A model generated the notes under the pieces. It saw only the letters and a program-made list of their open reading frames with translations, did no database searches and had not been told where the DNA came from. DNA of 64,000 nucleotides. It comes from Microbacterium lushaniae. Lineage in GTDB: Bacteria; Actinomycetota; Actinomycetes; Actinomycetales; Microbacteriaceae. Positions 57,258-64,000 of the stretch are shown here, in pieces. Every line of letters starts with the position of its first letter. Position 1 is the stretch's first letter. The position numbers were made by a program, and so were the translations under genes. The stretch lies in the NCBI RefSeq assembly GCF_008727775.1, contig NZ_CP044232.1, positions 2,294,001-2,358,000 of the forward strand, given 5' to 3'.

Positions 57258-58456
57258 GCCGGCACCTGGGCCGGCAGCGTGGCCCGCACCGACCATCCGT
57301 CGCCGTCGGGTCCCGCCTCCAGCCGGCCGCCCAGCGCCCGCGCCCGCTCGCGCAGCAGATCCAGCCCCCATCCGTTTCCCTGAATGGGCGGGGTGGTCAC
57401 GGCAGCGCCGCCTCGCGAGTCCACTCGCACGTGCACATCCCCCTCGCTCCCCGCGCTCAGCACGACATCGACGTCCGCACCGGCGGCATGACGCGCACAG
57501 TTCGCCAGCGACTCCTGGACGATGCGCGTCACGGCGTGATCGACCGGTGAGGGGATCCCCTGCGGCAGCGAGTCGTCGACGGTGACCCTCAGTCCGCGCC
57601 GACGGGCCTCCGCCACGAGGCCGGGCAGGGCGTCCCGGCCCCGAGCTGCGACGTCACCGTCGCCGTTGCGCAGGACGGCGATCATCGATCGCAGCGCCTC
57701 GTGCGCCTGAAGGCTGGAGTCGCGCACAGCGCGCAGGGCCGCACGATCGGACTCGGGTGGGCCGTCGACCGAGAGCGCCGCCTCGGCGCGGATCGCGATC
57801 GCCGACACGTCTCCGGCCACCACATCGTGCAGCTCGCGCGCCATCTGCTCGCGCTCCCGGCGCACCACCTCGCCGCGTTCACGCACGGCCTGCCTGGCAG
57901 CTTCCTCGGCGCGTTCACGATGCAGCGCGACGAGCTCGTGAGCCTGTGCGACCGACGTCGCGTACCAGTAGTCCATGCCGGCGAGCGCACCGAGCTGCAG
58001 TCCGATCAGGATGCCGACGCGGAAGTCGTCGACGCGGGTCAGCGCCGCCGCCGTCATCCCTGCCACCGCGACGGCGATGCCCACCAGGATGCCGCGCCGG
58101 CGAGACGGCGATGCCGCCACCGTGGCCGCGTAGAGGAGATCGAGTACGACGATGAGGGTCACCACGCCACCGACCGTCAGCAGATCGATCAAAAACAGCG
58201 CGAGTGCGACGCCGAGAAGCGCCAGCGGTGCCCGCGAGCGGAACACCACCAGCGTGCAGGCGGGAAGCCCCGTGAGCAGCGACCACCACGGCGAGACGGG
58301 TTCGGGAAGCACCGAGAACAGGCTCCACAGCCCGACGAATCCGAGCGCAGCCGCGACGATTGTGAACGCGGCGTATCCCAGCGCTTCCGCCGCGCCGCGG
58401 CGCATCCGTACCCATGCGGTCACGGATGCCCGGACGACGGCTGGGCTCTCGCTCAC
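57254..58456 (-). CDS. Two-component sensor histidine kinase
   Basis: 400-residue kinase with about six membrane helices in the first 175 residues, then a coiled-coil linker (HRERAEEAARQAVRERGEV). Phosphoacceptor motif REQMARELHDVVAGD. The N box is QESLANCARHA. The G1 box reads VRVDSRGG, not the usual DDGxG, so ATP binding may be weak, but the later GNGWGLDLLRERARAL block is fine. GTG at 58456 is the start; a TTG at 58468 is an alternative. Faces a GAP-family gene across 120 bp. Confidence 0.85.
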   Translation of the reverse strand: MSESPAVVRASVTAWVRMRRGAAEALGYAAFTIVAAALGFVGLWSLFSVLPEPVSPWWSLLTGLPACTLVVFRSRAPLALLGVALALFLIDLLTVGGVVTLIVVLDLLYAATVAASPSRRRGILVGIAVAVAGMTAAALTRVDDFRVGILIGLQLGALAGMDYWYATSVAQAHELVALHRERAEEAARQAVRERGEVVRREREQMARELHDVVAGDVSAIAIRAEAALSVDGPPESDRAALRAVRDSSLQAHEALRSMIAVLRNGDGDVAARGRDALPGLVAEARRRGLRVTVDDSLPQGIPSPVDHAVTRIVQESLANCARHAAGADVDVVLSAGSEGDVHVRVDSRGGAAVTTPPIQGNGWGLDLLRERARALGGRLEAGPDGDGWSVRATLPAQVPA

Positions 58457-58576
58457 CCTCTCATGCAACCACGTCGGCCCTGCGCGGCGATATCCGTCGA
58501 AAGGACGACCCGACGTGGCCACTGCTTCCCCCTTCCGCCCGATCCGCTCCCCCGCCGGGCGGGCCAGCGTGGGGAC

Positions 58577-59386
58577 ATGGACATCGTCTCGGACGCCCCC
58601 CTGCCGATCACGCTCACCGTGCTCGCCCTCGTGGACGGGCTCAGCATCGGAACGCTCCTCATCCCCGTGTTCCTTCTGCTCGCTCCCGGCCGCGTGCGAG
58701 GAGAACGCGTTCTTCTCTACCTCGTCACGATCGCGGGCTTCTACCTGGCCGTGGGCGTCCTCTTCACGCTCGGCCTGGTGAACCTCGTCGATGTCGCGCA
58801 AGACGTCCTGTCCTCCACCCCGGGTCAGGTGCTCCAGCTCGTCGTGGGCGGAGGGCTCCTGGTGACCGCGATCGTCATGGGCGCCGGAGGGTCGAAGAAG
58901 GCCGAGACCCGGGCGGAGGGGACCGGGCGATCCGGTGAGCTGTCGTCCGCATCGGCCGGCGGCACCGCGACGGCACCGGTGCGGAGCGCCCGGCTCGCGC
59001 GCTGGCGGGATCGGCTGCTCTCCCGCGACGCATCGCCCGGCGCCGTGATGGCGGTGGCCGTCGGCGCCGGGGTCATCGAGGTCGCCACGATGCTGCCCTA
59101 CCTCGTGGCGATGGGGATGCTGGCCGAGGCGCCACTGGGCATGCCCGTGCGGTTCGCCGCTCTGGCGGCCTACTGCGCGGTGATGGTGCTGCCCGCCCTC
59201 GTGCTGCTGGCCCTGCGGATCGTCGCTGCGCCGCTGGTCGCGCGTCCGCTGGCACGCCTGGCCGCATGGATGGAGCGCACCGGCCGCGAGAACACGGCCT
59301 GGATCATCGGCATCGTCGGATTCTTCATCGCCCGTGCCGCGGCGAACGAGCTGGGCCTGTTCGACGGGCTGGCACAGCTGGGCTGA
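58577..59386 (+). CDS. GAP-family (SfLAP/Sap) membrane protein
   Basis: 269-residue membrane protein with six helices. N-terminal MDIVSDAPLPITLTVLALVDG and the helix-rich layout match the GAP/Sap family linked in mycobacteria to export of glycolipids (Gap, Sap) and other cell-envelope lipids. A low-complexity cytosolic loop (about residues 108-145, rich in A, G, S, R) separates helices three and four. Its start has CAGCGT 6 nt upstream, a weak leaderless -10. Divergent two-component genes may regulate it. Confidence 0.8.
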   Translation: MDIVSDAPLPITLTVLALVDGLSIGTLLIPVFLLLAPGRVRGERVLLYLVTIAGFYLAVGVLFTLGLVNLVDVAQDVLSSTPGQVLQLVVGGGLLVTAIVMGAGGSKKAETRAEGTGRSGELSSASAGGTATAPVRSARLARWRDRLLSRDASPGAVMAVAVGAGVIEVATMLPYLVAMGMLAEAPLGMPVRFAALAAYCAVMVLPALVLLALRIVAAPLVARPLARLAAWMERTGRENTAWIIGIVGFFIARAAANELGLFDGLAQLG

Positions 59387-59593
59387 CGCGCACCGGGAGT
59401 GGCGGTCATCCCGTCACCGTTCCGGCAACGCACCGGCGCAGGGCTTCCCGGTGCGGCTCCACTCCGCCGCGTCGCCCCGAGCTGATCCTCGACGCGGGCG
59501 CGGACGAGATCGCGAGTCGCGAGCCGGTACCGTCTACGGTGTGCCGCCGCGCCCTGCCGCGGCCACTTCCCCTGAAAGGCACACCGCCGAGCC

Positions 59594-60808
59594 GTGTACT
59601 CGCTCCTCCTCGCGATCATCTACGTCGCCTTCGTCAGCCTCGGCCTTCCCGATTCGCTCATCGGCGCCGGCTGGCCCGTGATGCACCGGGATCTCGACGT
59701 TCCCGTGGCCTTCGCGGGCATCGTGACGATGATCATCGCCGGCGGCACGATCCTCTCGAGCCTCGCGTCGGAGCGGGTGACACGCCGATTCGGAGCCGGT
59801 CTCGTCACCGCGGTCAGTGTGGGGCTCACCGCCGCAGCCCTCGTGGGATTCTCCGTCTCCGATTCGTTCTGGATGCTGTGCCTGTGGGCCATTCCTTTCG
59901 GGCTCGGGGCCGGTGCCGTGGATGCCGCCCTGAACAACTACGTGGCCCTGCATTACGCCGCACGGCACATGAACTGGCTGCACAGCTTCTGGGGCCTGGG
60001 CGCGTCGATCAGCCCGTTCATCATGAGCTACGTGCTGACGGCCGAGCTGGGATGGTCCAGCGCCTACCTGATCGTCGGCGTCATCCAGGCCGCCCTGACG
60101 TTCGTGCTGCTGGTCAGCCTCCCGCTGTGGGGGAAGGTCAACCCACGCATCCCCGACGACCACGCGGCCGAAGCCGAGCCGTCGGGCAAGGGCGGTCTGC
60201 ACGTGCCGCTGGCAGGGGCGCTGCGGATCCCGGGGGTCGTGTCGATCCTGATCGCGTTCTTCGCCTACTGCGCGCTGGAGACCACCGTGATCCTGTGGGC
60301 ATCGACCTGGCTGGTCACCGACCGGGGGGTCACCCCCGCGACGGCGGCCGCGTTCGCCTCGCTGTTCCTCCTGGGGATCACCGCCGGGCGGTTCCTGGCC
60401 GGTTTCCTCGCGGATCGGTTGGGTGATCGTCGGCTGATCCGCGGCGGCTTCGCGACGGTGGGGCTCGGTGTCGTGATGCTGGCGCTCCCGGTGCAGACCG
60501 ACGCGCTCGCCCTCGCCGGCCTCGTGCTCGCGGGGCTCGGCTGCGCCCCGATCTACCCCGCGATCATCCACTCCACCCCGGTCAACTTCGGCCGGCGCAA
60601 CTCGCAGGCCATCATCGGCATCCAGATGGCCGCGGCGTACACCGGCTCCACCTTCGCTCCGCCCCTCTTCGGCGCGCTCTCGGCGTGGGCGGGCATGTGG
60701 GTCTTCCCGCTCTTCCTCGGCGTGCTCGTGGTGCTGGGTCTGCTCATGTCGGAGCGACTCAACCGGCTCGTCGCGCGGCGCGGGCGAGTCGGCCAGCCTG
60801 CCCCCTGA
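59594..60808 (+). CDS. FucP-like MFS transporter
   Basis: 404-residue, 12-helix MFS protein. The first helix reads VAFVSLGLPDSLIGAGWPVM, and VDAALNNYVALHYAARHMNWLHSFWGLGASISPFIM is a hallmark of the FucP/NarK-like sugar or anion transporters. A short hydrophilic loop (PDDHAAEAEPSGKGG) divides two six-helix halves. Start is GTG at 59594; its ribosome site is weak (AAAGG at 14 nt). Substrate unknown. Confidence 0.85.
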   Translation: MYSLLLAIIYVAFVSLGLPDSLIGAGWPVMHRDLDVPVAFAGIVTMIIAGGTILSSLASERVTRRFGAGLVTAVSVGLTAAALVGFSVSDSFWMLCLWAIPFGLGAGAVDAALNNYVALHYAARHMNWLHSFWGLGASISPFIMSYVLTAELGWSSAYLIVGVIQAALTFVLLVSLPLWGKVNPRIPDDHAAEAEPSGKGGLHVPLAGALRIPGVVSILIAFFAYCALETTVILWASTWLVTDRGVTPATAAAFASLFLLGITAGRFLAGFLADRLGDRRLIRGGFATVGLGVVMLALPVQTDALALAGLVLAGLGCAPIYPAIIHSTPVNFGRRNSQAIIGIQMAAAYTGSTFAPPLFGALSAWAGMWVFPLFLGVLVVLGLLMSERLNRLVARRGRVGQPAP

Positions 60809-60947
60809 CGCCCCGCAGCCTGGTGAGGTGCACGTGATCGGCCGAGTGCGCCGCGTCCGGGAGCGACCTGCTGCGCGCGCAGCGGCTCTCATCGCGCATG
60901 CCTGTCGCGCTACGCGCGGCGGCCTCAGCGGCCGCCGCGCGCAGGGC

Positions 60948-61301
60948 TCAGTCGGCCACGGATCGGATGATCTCCGCGATGCGCTTCTCGGTGACCGCGT
61001 CCACGGTCTCGAAGTACCACGCGGCCGGCATGAGGTTCCCGTCGACGCCACCCGCAGCCCGGAAGTCCGCTTTCTCGGTGATCGCGAGATTGAGTCGTTC
61101 GTCGTTGCGCAAGGTCACGAGCGCGGGTGTGCTCGCCGACCTCGCGTAGGCGGGCATCCCGTACCAGATCCGCGGCTTCAGGTTTGGGCCGGCAGCCATG
61201 ACGATGTCATGCACCTGCTGCATGACCGAACGTCTCGGCTCGTCCATGTGGGCGATCTTCTCGATCACCTGTGCGAGATTCTTCTCGTCCTTCGACGACA
61301 T
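60948..61301 (-). CDS. DUF1801-like protein
   Basis: 117-residue protein. The core IWYGMPAYARSASTPALVTLRNDERLNLAITEKADFR split over residues 45-82 is that of the YdhG/DUF1801 (iron-chaperone-like, frataxin-fold) family. AAAGGACATGGC supplies a ribosome site. Function unknown, often stress related. The 139 bp between this gene and the MFS gene hold nothing recognisable. Confidence 0.75.
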   Translation of the reverse strand: MSSKDEKNLAQVIEKIAHMDEPRRSVMQQVHDIVMAAGPNLKPRIWYGMPAYARSASTPALVTLRNDERLNLAITEKADFRAAGGVDGNLMPAAWYFETVDAVTEKRIAEIIRSVAD

Positions 61302-61536
61302 GCCATGTCCTTTCGTCAGCCGATGTCACGCATCGGCGAATGAAGTCGGCGCACTCGTGCGCCGCACCCCATCCGGACATGTCCTGAGCGACTCAGGCCT
61401 CTCCGCGATGATTCACGTGGTCGTCACGTGGAAGCGTGTCGGTGGCCGTGCCACCGCAGTCAGATTAGCGGATCATCCGCGGGCTCCGGGAGACGCGATC
61501 TCCGCAGCGAGAAGCTCGGACCGCAGGACGCGTCGT
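61302..61536. other. Gene-free intergenic region
   Basis: This 235-bp stretch between two minus-strand genes contains no credible open reading frame or RNA gene. A 7-bp stem (CGGTGGC at 61440-61446 with GCCACCG at 61450-61456) could terminate the PH-like gene to its right. It should also contain the promoter of the DUF1801-like gene. Confidence 0.4.
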
Positions 61537-62139
61537 TCAGCCCACGACCGCGTCCCACATGACGACGATGGCGATGACGAGAGGGAGGAGCACCAGCGCC
61601 CACAGGGCGGGAACCGCGCCGCGCTCGGCGAGGCTGACCGATCCGGGATAACGGCGATGAGCTTGGAGCGGAGTGAGAGGGGTCGCGACGACCTGCGGCG
61701 AGAGACCCCCGGCCGCAAGCTCCCGGACGAGCTCGGCATCGCGCGGCGTGAACCCGGCGACCGTGCGCCCCTGCGAGCGGAGCACCACCCGCTGCGGCGG
61801 CGTGGCTGCGACGCGGGTCGGCAGGAGCAGGGAGCGCAGCACCACGACCTCATCGATGCCCGTCATCGGCACCGTCCGGCTCCTCCCCACCGCCGGGCGG
61901 ATCGAGAGCCCTTCGCTCGTGACGGCGGCGTCTGCGAACCGCGAGGAGAGCGCCGAGCCCGCTCCCAGAGCGACCAGAGCGACGGCGCCGATCACCCCGG
62001 GCAGGATGGTCTGGGGCGCCCAGGGCCCGGAAACCTCCCACGCGACGAGCAGCCACACGAGACAGGCCGCGGCCACAGCCAGTGCGACGCCAAGGAACAC
62101 TCGTACGCCTGTCACGGCGCGAGGCCGTCCGATGGTCAT
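61537..62139 (-). CDS. PH-domain-like membrane protein
   Basis: 200-residue protein with two N-terminal helices (about residues 10-52), a PH-like beta domain (FADAAVTSEGLSIRPAVGRSRTVPMTGIDEVVVLRSL, then RVVLRSQGRTVAGFTPRDAEL) and a C-terminal helix. Its layout is similar to the PH protein at 13652, but there is no close sequence match. Start could be the ATG at 62139 or the GTG one codon earlier (62142), which has CACGAT 6 nt upstream. Confidence 0.65.
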   Translation of the reverse strand: MTIGRPRAVTGVRVFLGVALAVAAACLVWLLVAWEVSGPWAPQTILPGVIGAVALVALGAGSALSSRFADAAVTSEGLSIRPAVGRSRTVPMTGIDEVVVLRSLLLPTRVAATPPQRVVLRSQGRTVAGFTPRDAELVRELAAGGLSPQVVATPLTPLQAHRRYPGSVSLAERGAVPALWALVLLPLVIAIVVMWDAVVG

Positions 62140-62177
62140 CACAGGAACATCGTGCCGCATGCCACGGGTGTCGTCCG

Positions 62178-62480
62178 TCAACCGGCGGCAGCTCGCCACC
62201 ATTCGACCAGTGTCCGCGCGAACTCGACCTCAGCCTTCTCGTCGCTCACCGTGAGGCCATAGTCGGCGCGGAGGAATCGAACGAGCCGCGCGCTCACCTC
62301 GTCGGCGTCCGCGCCCTCTCCCAACCAGGTCATGATCGGCCGGATCAGGTCGTCGTACTCCGCATCATCTGCGGGCCTGTCGGCATCCGCGTACACGCCG
62401 AGGATGTCCCATGCGAGGAGCCGCGCGCGCAGCTCCGTGTCCCTGCCGCCAGGCGTGATGATCATTCGCTCATGAGTCAC
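62178..62480 (-). CDS. Hypothetical protein
   Basis: 100-residue soluble acidic protein (TELRARLLAWDILGVYADADRP, EYDDLIRPIMTWLGEGADADEV, FLRADYGLTVSDEKAEV). It looks helical. The pattern of a W-D-x-L-x-V start followed by Y-x-D-x-I faintly resembles DUF1871-type proteins, but this is not a firm match. GTG at 62480 follows GGGAG. Neighbour on the minus strand is a PH-like membrane protein. Confidence 0.5.
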   Translation of the reverse strand: MTHERMIITPGGRDTELRARLLAWDILGVYADADRPADDAEYDDLIRPIMTWLGEGADADEVSARLVRFLRADYGLTVSDEKAEVEFARTLVEWWRAAAG

Positions 62481-62579
62481 GGTCGCTCCCAGCAGCGGTA
62501 TTCGGTCGTGAGGCCTGCATCCACGCCGACTGTGCGTCGCGCGAAATCGACTCACCGAATCCAGAGGTCACGGTCTTCT

Positions 62580-63242
62580 TCATGATGTCCATCCCTGCTG
62601 GTGCAGTCTCGTGAATCCGTCGATCAGGATGTCCAGCGCGAAGGCGAACTCGGCGTCGTCGTCGCACGCCGCAGCCGCATGCGGGGCGGTCGTCGCCATC
62701 CGCACGATCGCCGGGTACGCAGCGGCGAACTCCGACATGGCCCGCGCCCGCTCGCCGGGATCGTCGGGAACCGCAGGCGTGGGCAGCACGTCGCGCGTGA
62801 TCCCCCACATCCGTGTGCTGAGCGCGTGCATGGCGTGATGCACGAGGTCTGCCGACAGGCCCCCGTCGAACATGATCGCCATGAGCGAGTCCATGTAGGC
62901 CAGCACCGTGGGGCTCGCCGTCGCCCGCGTCTCGATCGCGGCCTGCGCCCACGGGTGCGCACCCATGACCGCCCGGGCCGAGCGGATGCGGGCGCGCAGC
63001 GCCTGCTGCCAGGGAAGGCCGTCCGCCGGGACCTCGATGCTCGCCACGAGCCGATCGAGCATGCCGTCGATCAGTTGTTCCCGATTGGCGACGTGCTTGT
63101 ACAGGGCCATGGCGGTGACCCCGAGCGCGTCGGCCAGCCGGCGCATGCTCGTGCCCTCGAGGCCGACCTCGTCCGCCAGCGCGCTCGCAGCCTCGAGCAC
63201 CCGCTCACGATCGAGCGGTCGGCGGGGCGCGGAACTTGACAC
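62580..63242 (-). CDS. TetR/AcrR-family repressor
   Basis: 220-residue regulator. Helix-turn-helix: ASALADEVGLEGTSMRRLADALGVTAMALYKHVANREQL (about residues 15-55), ending with the Y-K-H-V-x-N-R pattern of TetR proteins. The C-terminal ligand domain has QAALRARIRSARAVMGAHPWAQAAIETR, similar to TetR_C type. The GTG start lies directly against operator 1, with TACGCT 6 nt upstream, so autoregulation and a leaderless message are probable. It likely represses the divergent DUF4386 gene. Confidence 0.92.
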   Translation of the reverse strand: MSSSAPRRPLDRERVLEAASALADEVGLEGTSMRRLADALGVTAMALYKHVANREQLIDGMLDRLVASIEVPADGLPWQQALRARIRSARAVMGAHPWAQAAIETRATASPTVLAYMDSLMAIMFDGGLSADLVHHAMHALSTRMWGITRDVLPTPAVPDDPGERARAMSEFAAAYPAIVRMATTAPHAAAACDDDAEFAFALDILIDGFTRLHQQGWTS

Positions 63243-63291
63243 GTGTACAGCGTATACCTATGGTGTGAGTGCGTCGGTGTACGGCGTATAC
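63236..63291. promoter_or_regulatory. Divergent promoter with two TetR operators
   Basis: On the plus strand TTGACA (63236-63241) is 17 bp from TATGGT (63259-63264), a near-consensus promoter for the DUF4386 gene. Operator 1, GTGTACAGCGTATAC (63243-63257), fills the spacer. Operator 2, GTGTACGGCGTATAC (63277-63291), lies in the transcribed leader 34 bp further on. The minus-strand -10 TACGCT (63249-63254) for the TetR gene is inside operator 1. Binding would shut off both genes. Confidence 0.85.
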
Positions 63292-63310
63292 CTTCGAAGA
63301 TCGGCAGACC

Positions 63311-63949
63311 ATGACCACACGCCCGCGCACCTACGCCCGCACCGCCGGCATCCTGTATCTGGTCACGCACATCACATCGATCACCGCGGTCGCGGCGTAC
63401 GCGGCGGATGGCTTCCCACTGGGGGTGGCCTTGGAACTGGTGCTCGCCGCGGGGTGCCTGGCCACCGGCATCCTGCTGTGGGTGTTGCTGCGCGACGTCG
63501 GCCAGGTTCGCGCTGCCACCTTCGCCGGGCTGCGCGCCCTGGAAGCCTCCGTCATCGCCGCCGGCACGCTGCCGATGCTCGTGCTGCTGTGGACGGCGCC
63601 GCGCGCGCCGCTGGACGAGACTCTCGTCGCATTGCACACCGCCGCATTCCTTGTCGGTCAGGGCCTGGTGATCAGCGTGAACACGATCATCCTGGGCTGG
63701 CTGCTCCTCGACGCACATGTCGTCCCCCGCGCACTCGCCGTGCTCGGCATCGTCGGCGGCACGCTGGTGCTGGTGAGCAACTCGGCGCAGCTGTTCGGGG
63801 CGATTCCGCAGGGCGGAACGATCGCGGGCCTCTGTGCCGCACCCGTCTTCGCCTTCGAGATCTGGTTCGCGGTACACCTCATCGCCGTGGGTCTGCGCCC
63901 CCGGGTCGTGTCCCCTGCTGCGCCCCTCGGGACGGCATCGCAGGCGTGA
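63311..63949 (+). CDS. DUF4386 membrane protein
   Basis: 212-residue membrane protein with six helices of the DUF4386 type. It opens RTYARTAGILYLVTHITSITAVAAYAADG and contains LLRDVGQVRAATFAGLRALEA and the LGWLLLDAHVVPRALAVLGIVGG block. Function unknown, often found beside TetR genes and induced by them. The ATG at 63311 is the family start. Divergent TetR gene with duplicated operator sites governs it. The final 51 bp of the window hold no gene. Confidence 0.85.
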   Translation: MTTRPRTYARTAGILYLVTHITSITAVAAYAADGFPLGVALELVLAAGCLATGILLWVLLRDVGQVRAATFAGLRALEASVIAAGTLPMLVLLWTAPRAPLDETLVALHTAAFLVGQGLVISVNTIILGWLLLDAHVVPRALAVLGIVGGTLVLVSNSAQLFGAIPQGGTIAGLCAAPVFAFEIWFAVHLIAVGLRPRVVSPAAPLGTASQA

Positions 63950-64000
63950 GAACCAGCGACCCGCTCGCCGGCCCGAGGACCCACGACCGGCGCGTCGGCC

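Noticed and set aside
62596..62606. GTGCAGTCTCG resembling an arm of the palindromic repeat
   Set aside because: Only about 11 bases match and no second arm or central motif is near; likely chance inside the TetR gene.

Overview
The window is about 70% GC and reads like the chromosome of a high-GC actinobacterium in the family Microbacteriaceae, most likely Microbacterium or a close relative. Supporting signs are the codon use, the preference for GTG starts, TAnnnT -10 boxes placed 6-7 nt before start codons, a seven-iron FdxA, DapC and DapD of actinobacterial type, and a MarP-like protease. No rRNA, tRNA, prophage, insertion sequence or CRISPR array was seen. The genus is an inference.

Layout. 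(1) 1-14 kb, mostly minus strand: a DUF3117 protein, a PIG-V-like mannosyltransferase, dapE/dapD back to back, an L-lactate permease gene broken by a frameshift, citrate synthase, dapC, fdxA, a DUF6113-type membrane protein, azlC/azlD and typA. The typA-fdxA-dapC-dapD-dapE grouping is a lysine/diaminopimelate neighbourhood seen across actinobacteria. (2) 11.8-18.9 kb: a dipeptide/oligopeptide ABC importer (lipoprotein, two permeases, fused double ATPase), with an oppositely oriented PH-domain gene lodged between permease and ATPase genes. (3) 19-21.2 kb: a CPBP protease and an AbiEi-like/PD-(D/E)XK protein gene bracketed by two copies of a long palindromic repeat. (4) 21.2-25.8 kb: the gcvT-gcvH-gcvP operon behind a tandem glycine riboswitch. 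(5) 26-35 kb: MarP protease, glycosyltransferase, ABC exporter, MFS exporter, PfpI/DJ-1 protein, a cyclic-nucleotide-domain/thioredoxin-reductase-like fusion without its redox cysteines, and a Fpg/Nei glycosylase. (6) 35-46.5 kb: two-component system, a second frameshifted membrane protein gene, small stress and membrane proteins, a fatty-acid desaturase behind a strong promoter/operator, and an Lrp regulator divergent from an APC permease. (7) 46.5-50.4 kb: a MarR regulator divergent from two tandem LLM flavin oxidoreductases and an NADP-binding oxidoreductase, plus a LysR-type HTH with a basic tail. (8) 50.4-64 kb: ABC-F protein, small enzymes, a second two-component system, a GAP-family and an MFS protein, and a TetR regulator divergent from a DUF4386 membrane protein with duplicated operators.

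The most useful signals are regulatory. Several divergent or internal promoters carry near-perfect palindromes fitted into the -35/-10 spacer (39998-40026, 49469-49514, 63236-63291). A perfect 15-bp inverted repeat traps a start codon at 32496-32540. A precise TAnnnT-6/7 nt-start arrangement recurs and indicates widespread leaderless transcription. Two genes, lldP and a membrane protein, each lack one base in a G/C run, which could be real decay, phase variation or assembly error. No clearly new multi-gene system can be proven from sequence alone. The best candidates are the repeat-flanked AbiEi/nuclease gene, the redox-cysteine-free TrxR-like fusion, and the palindrome-controlled small-membrane-protein/desaturase unit.
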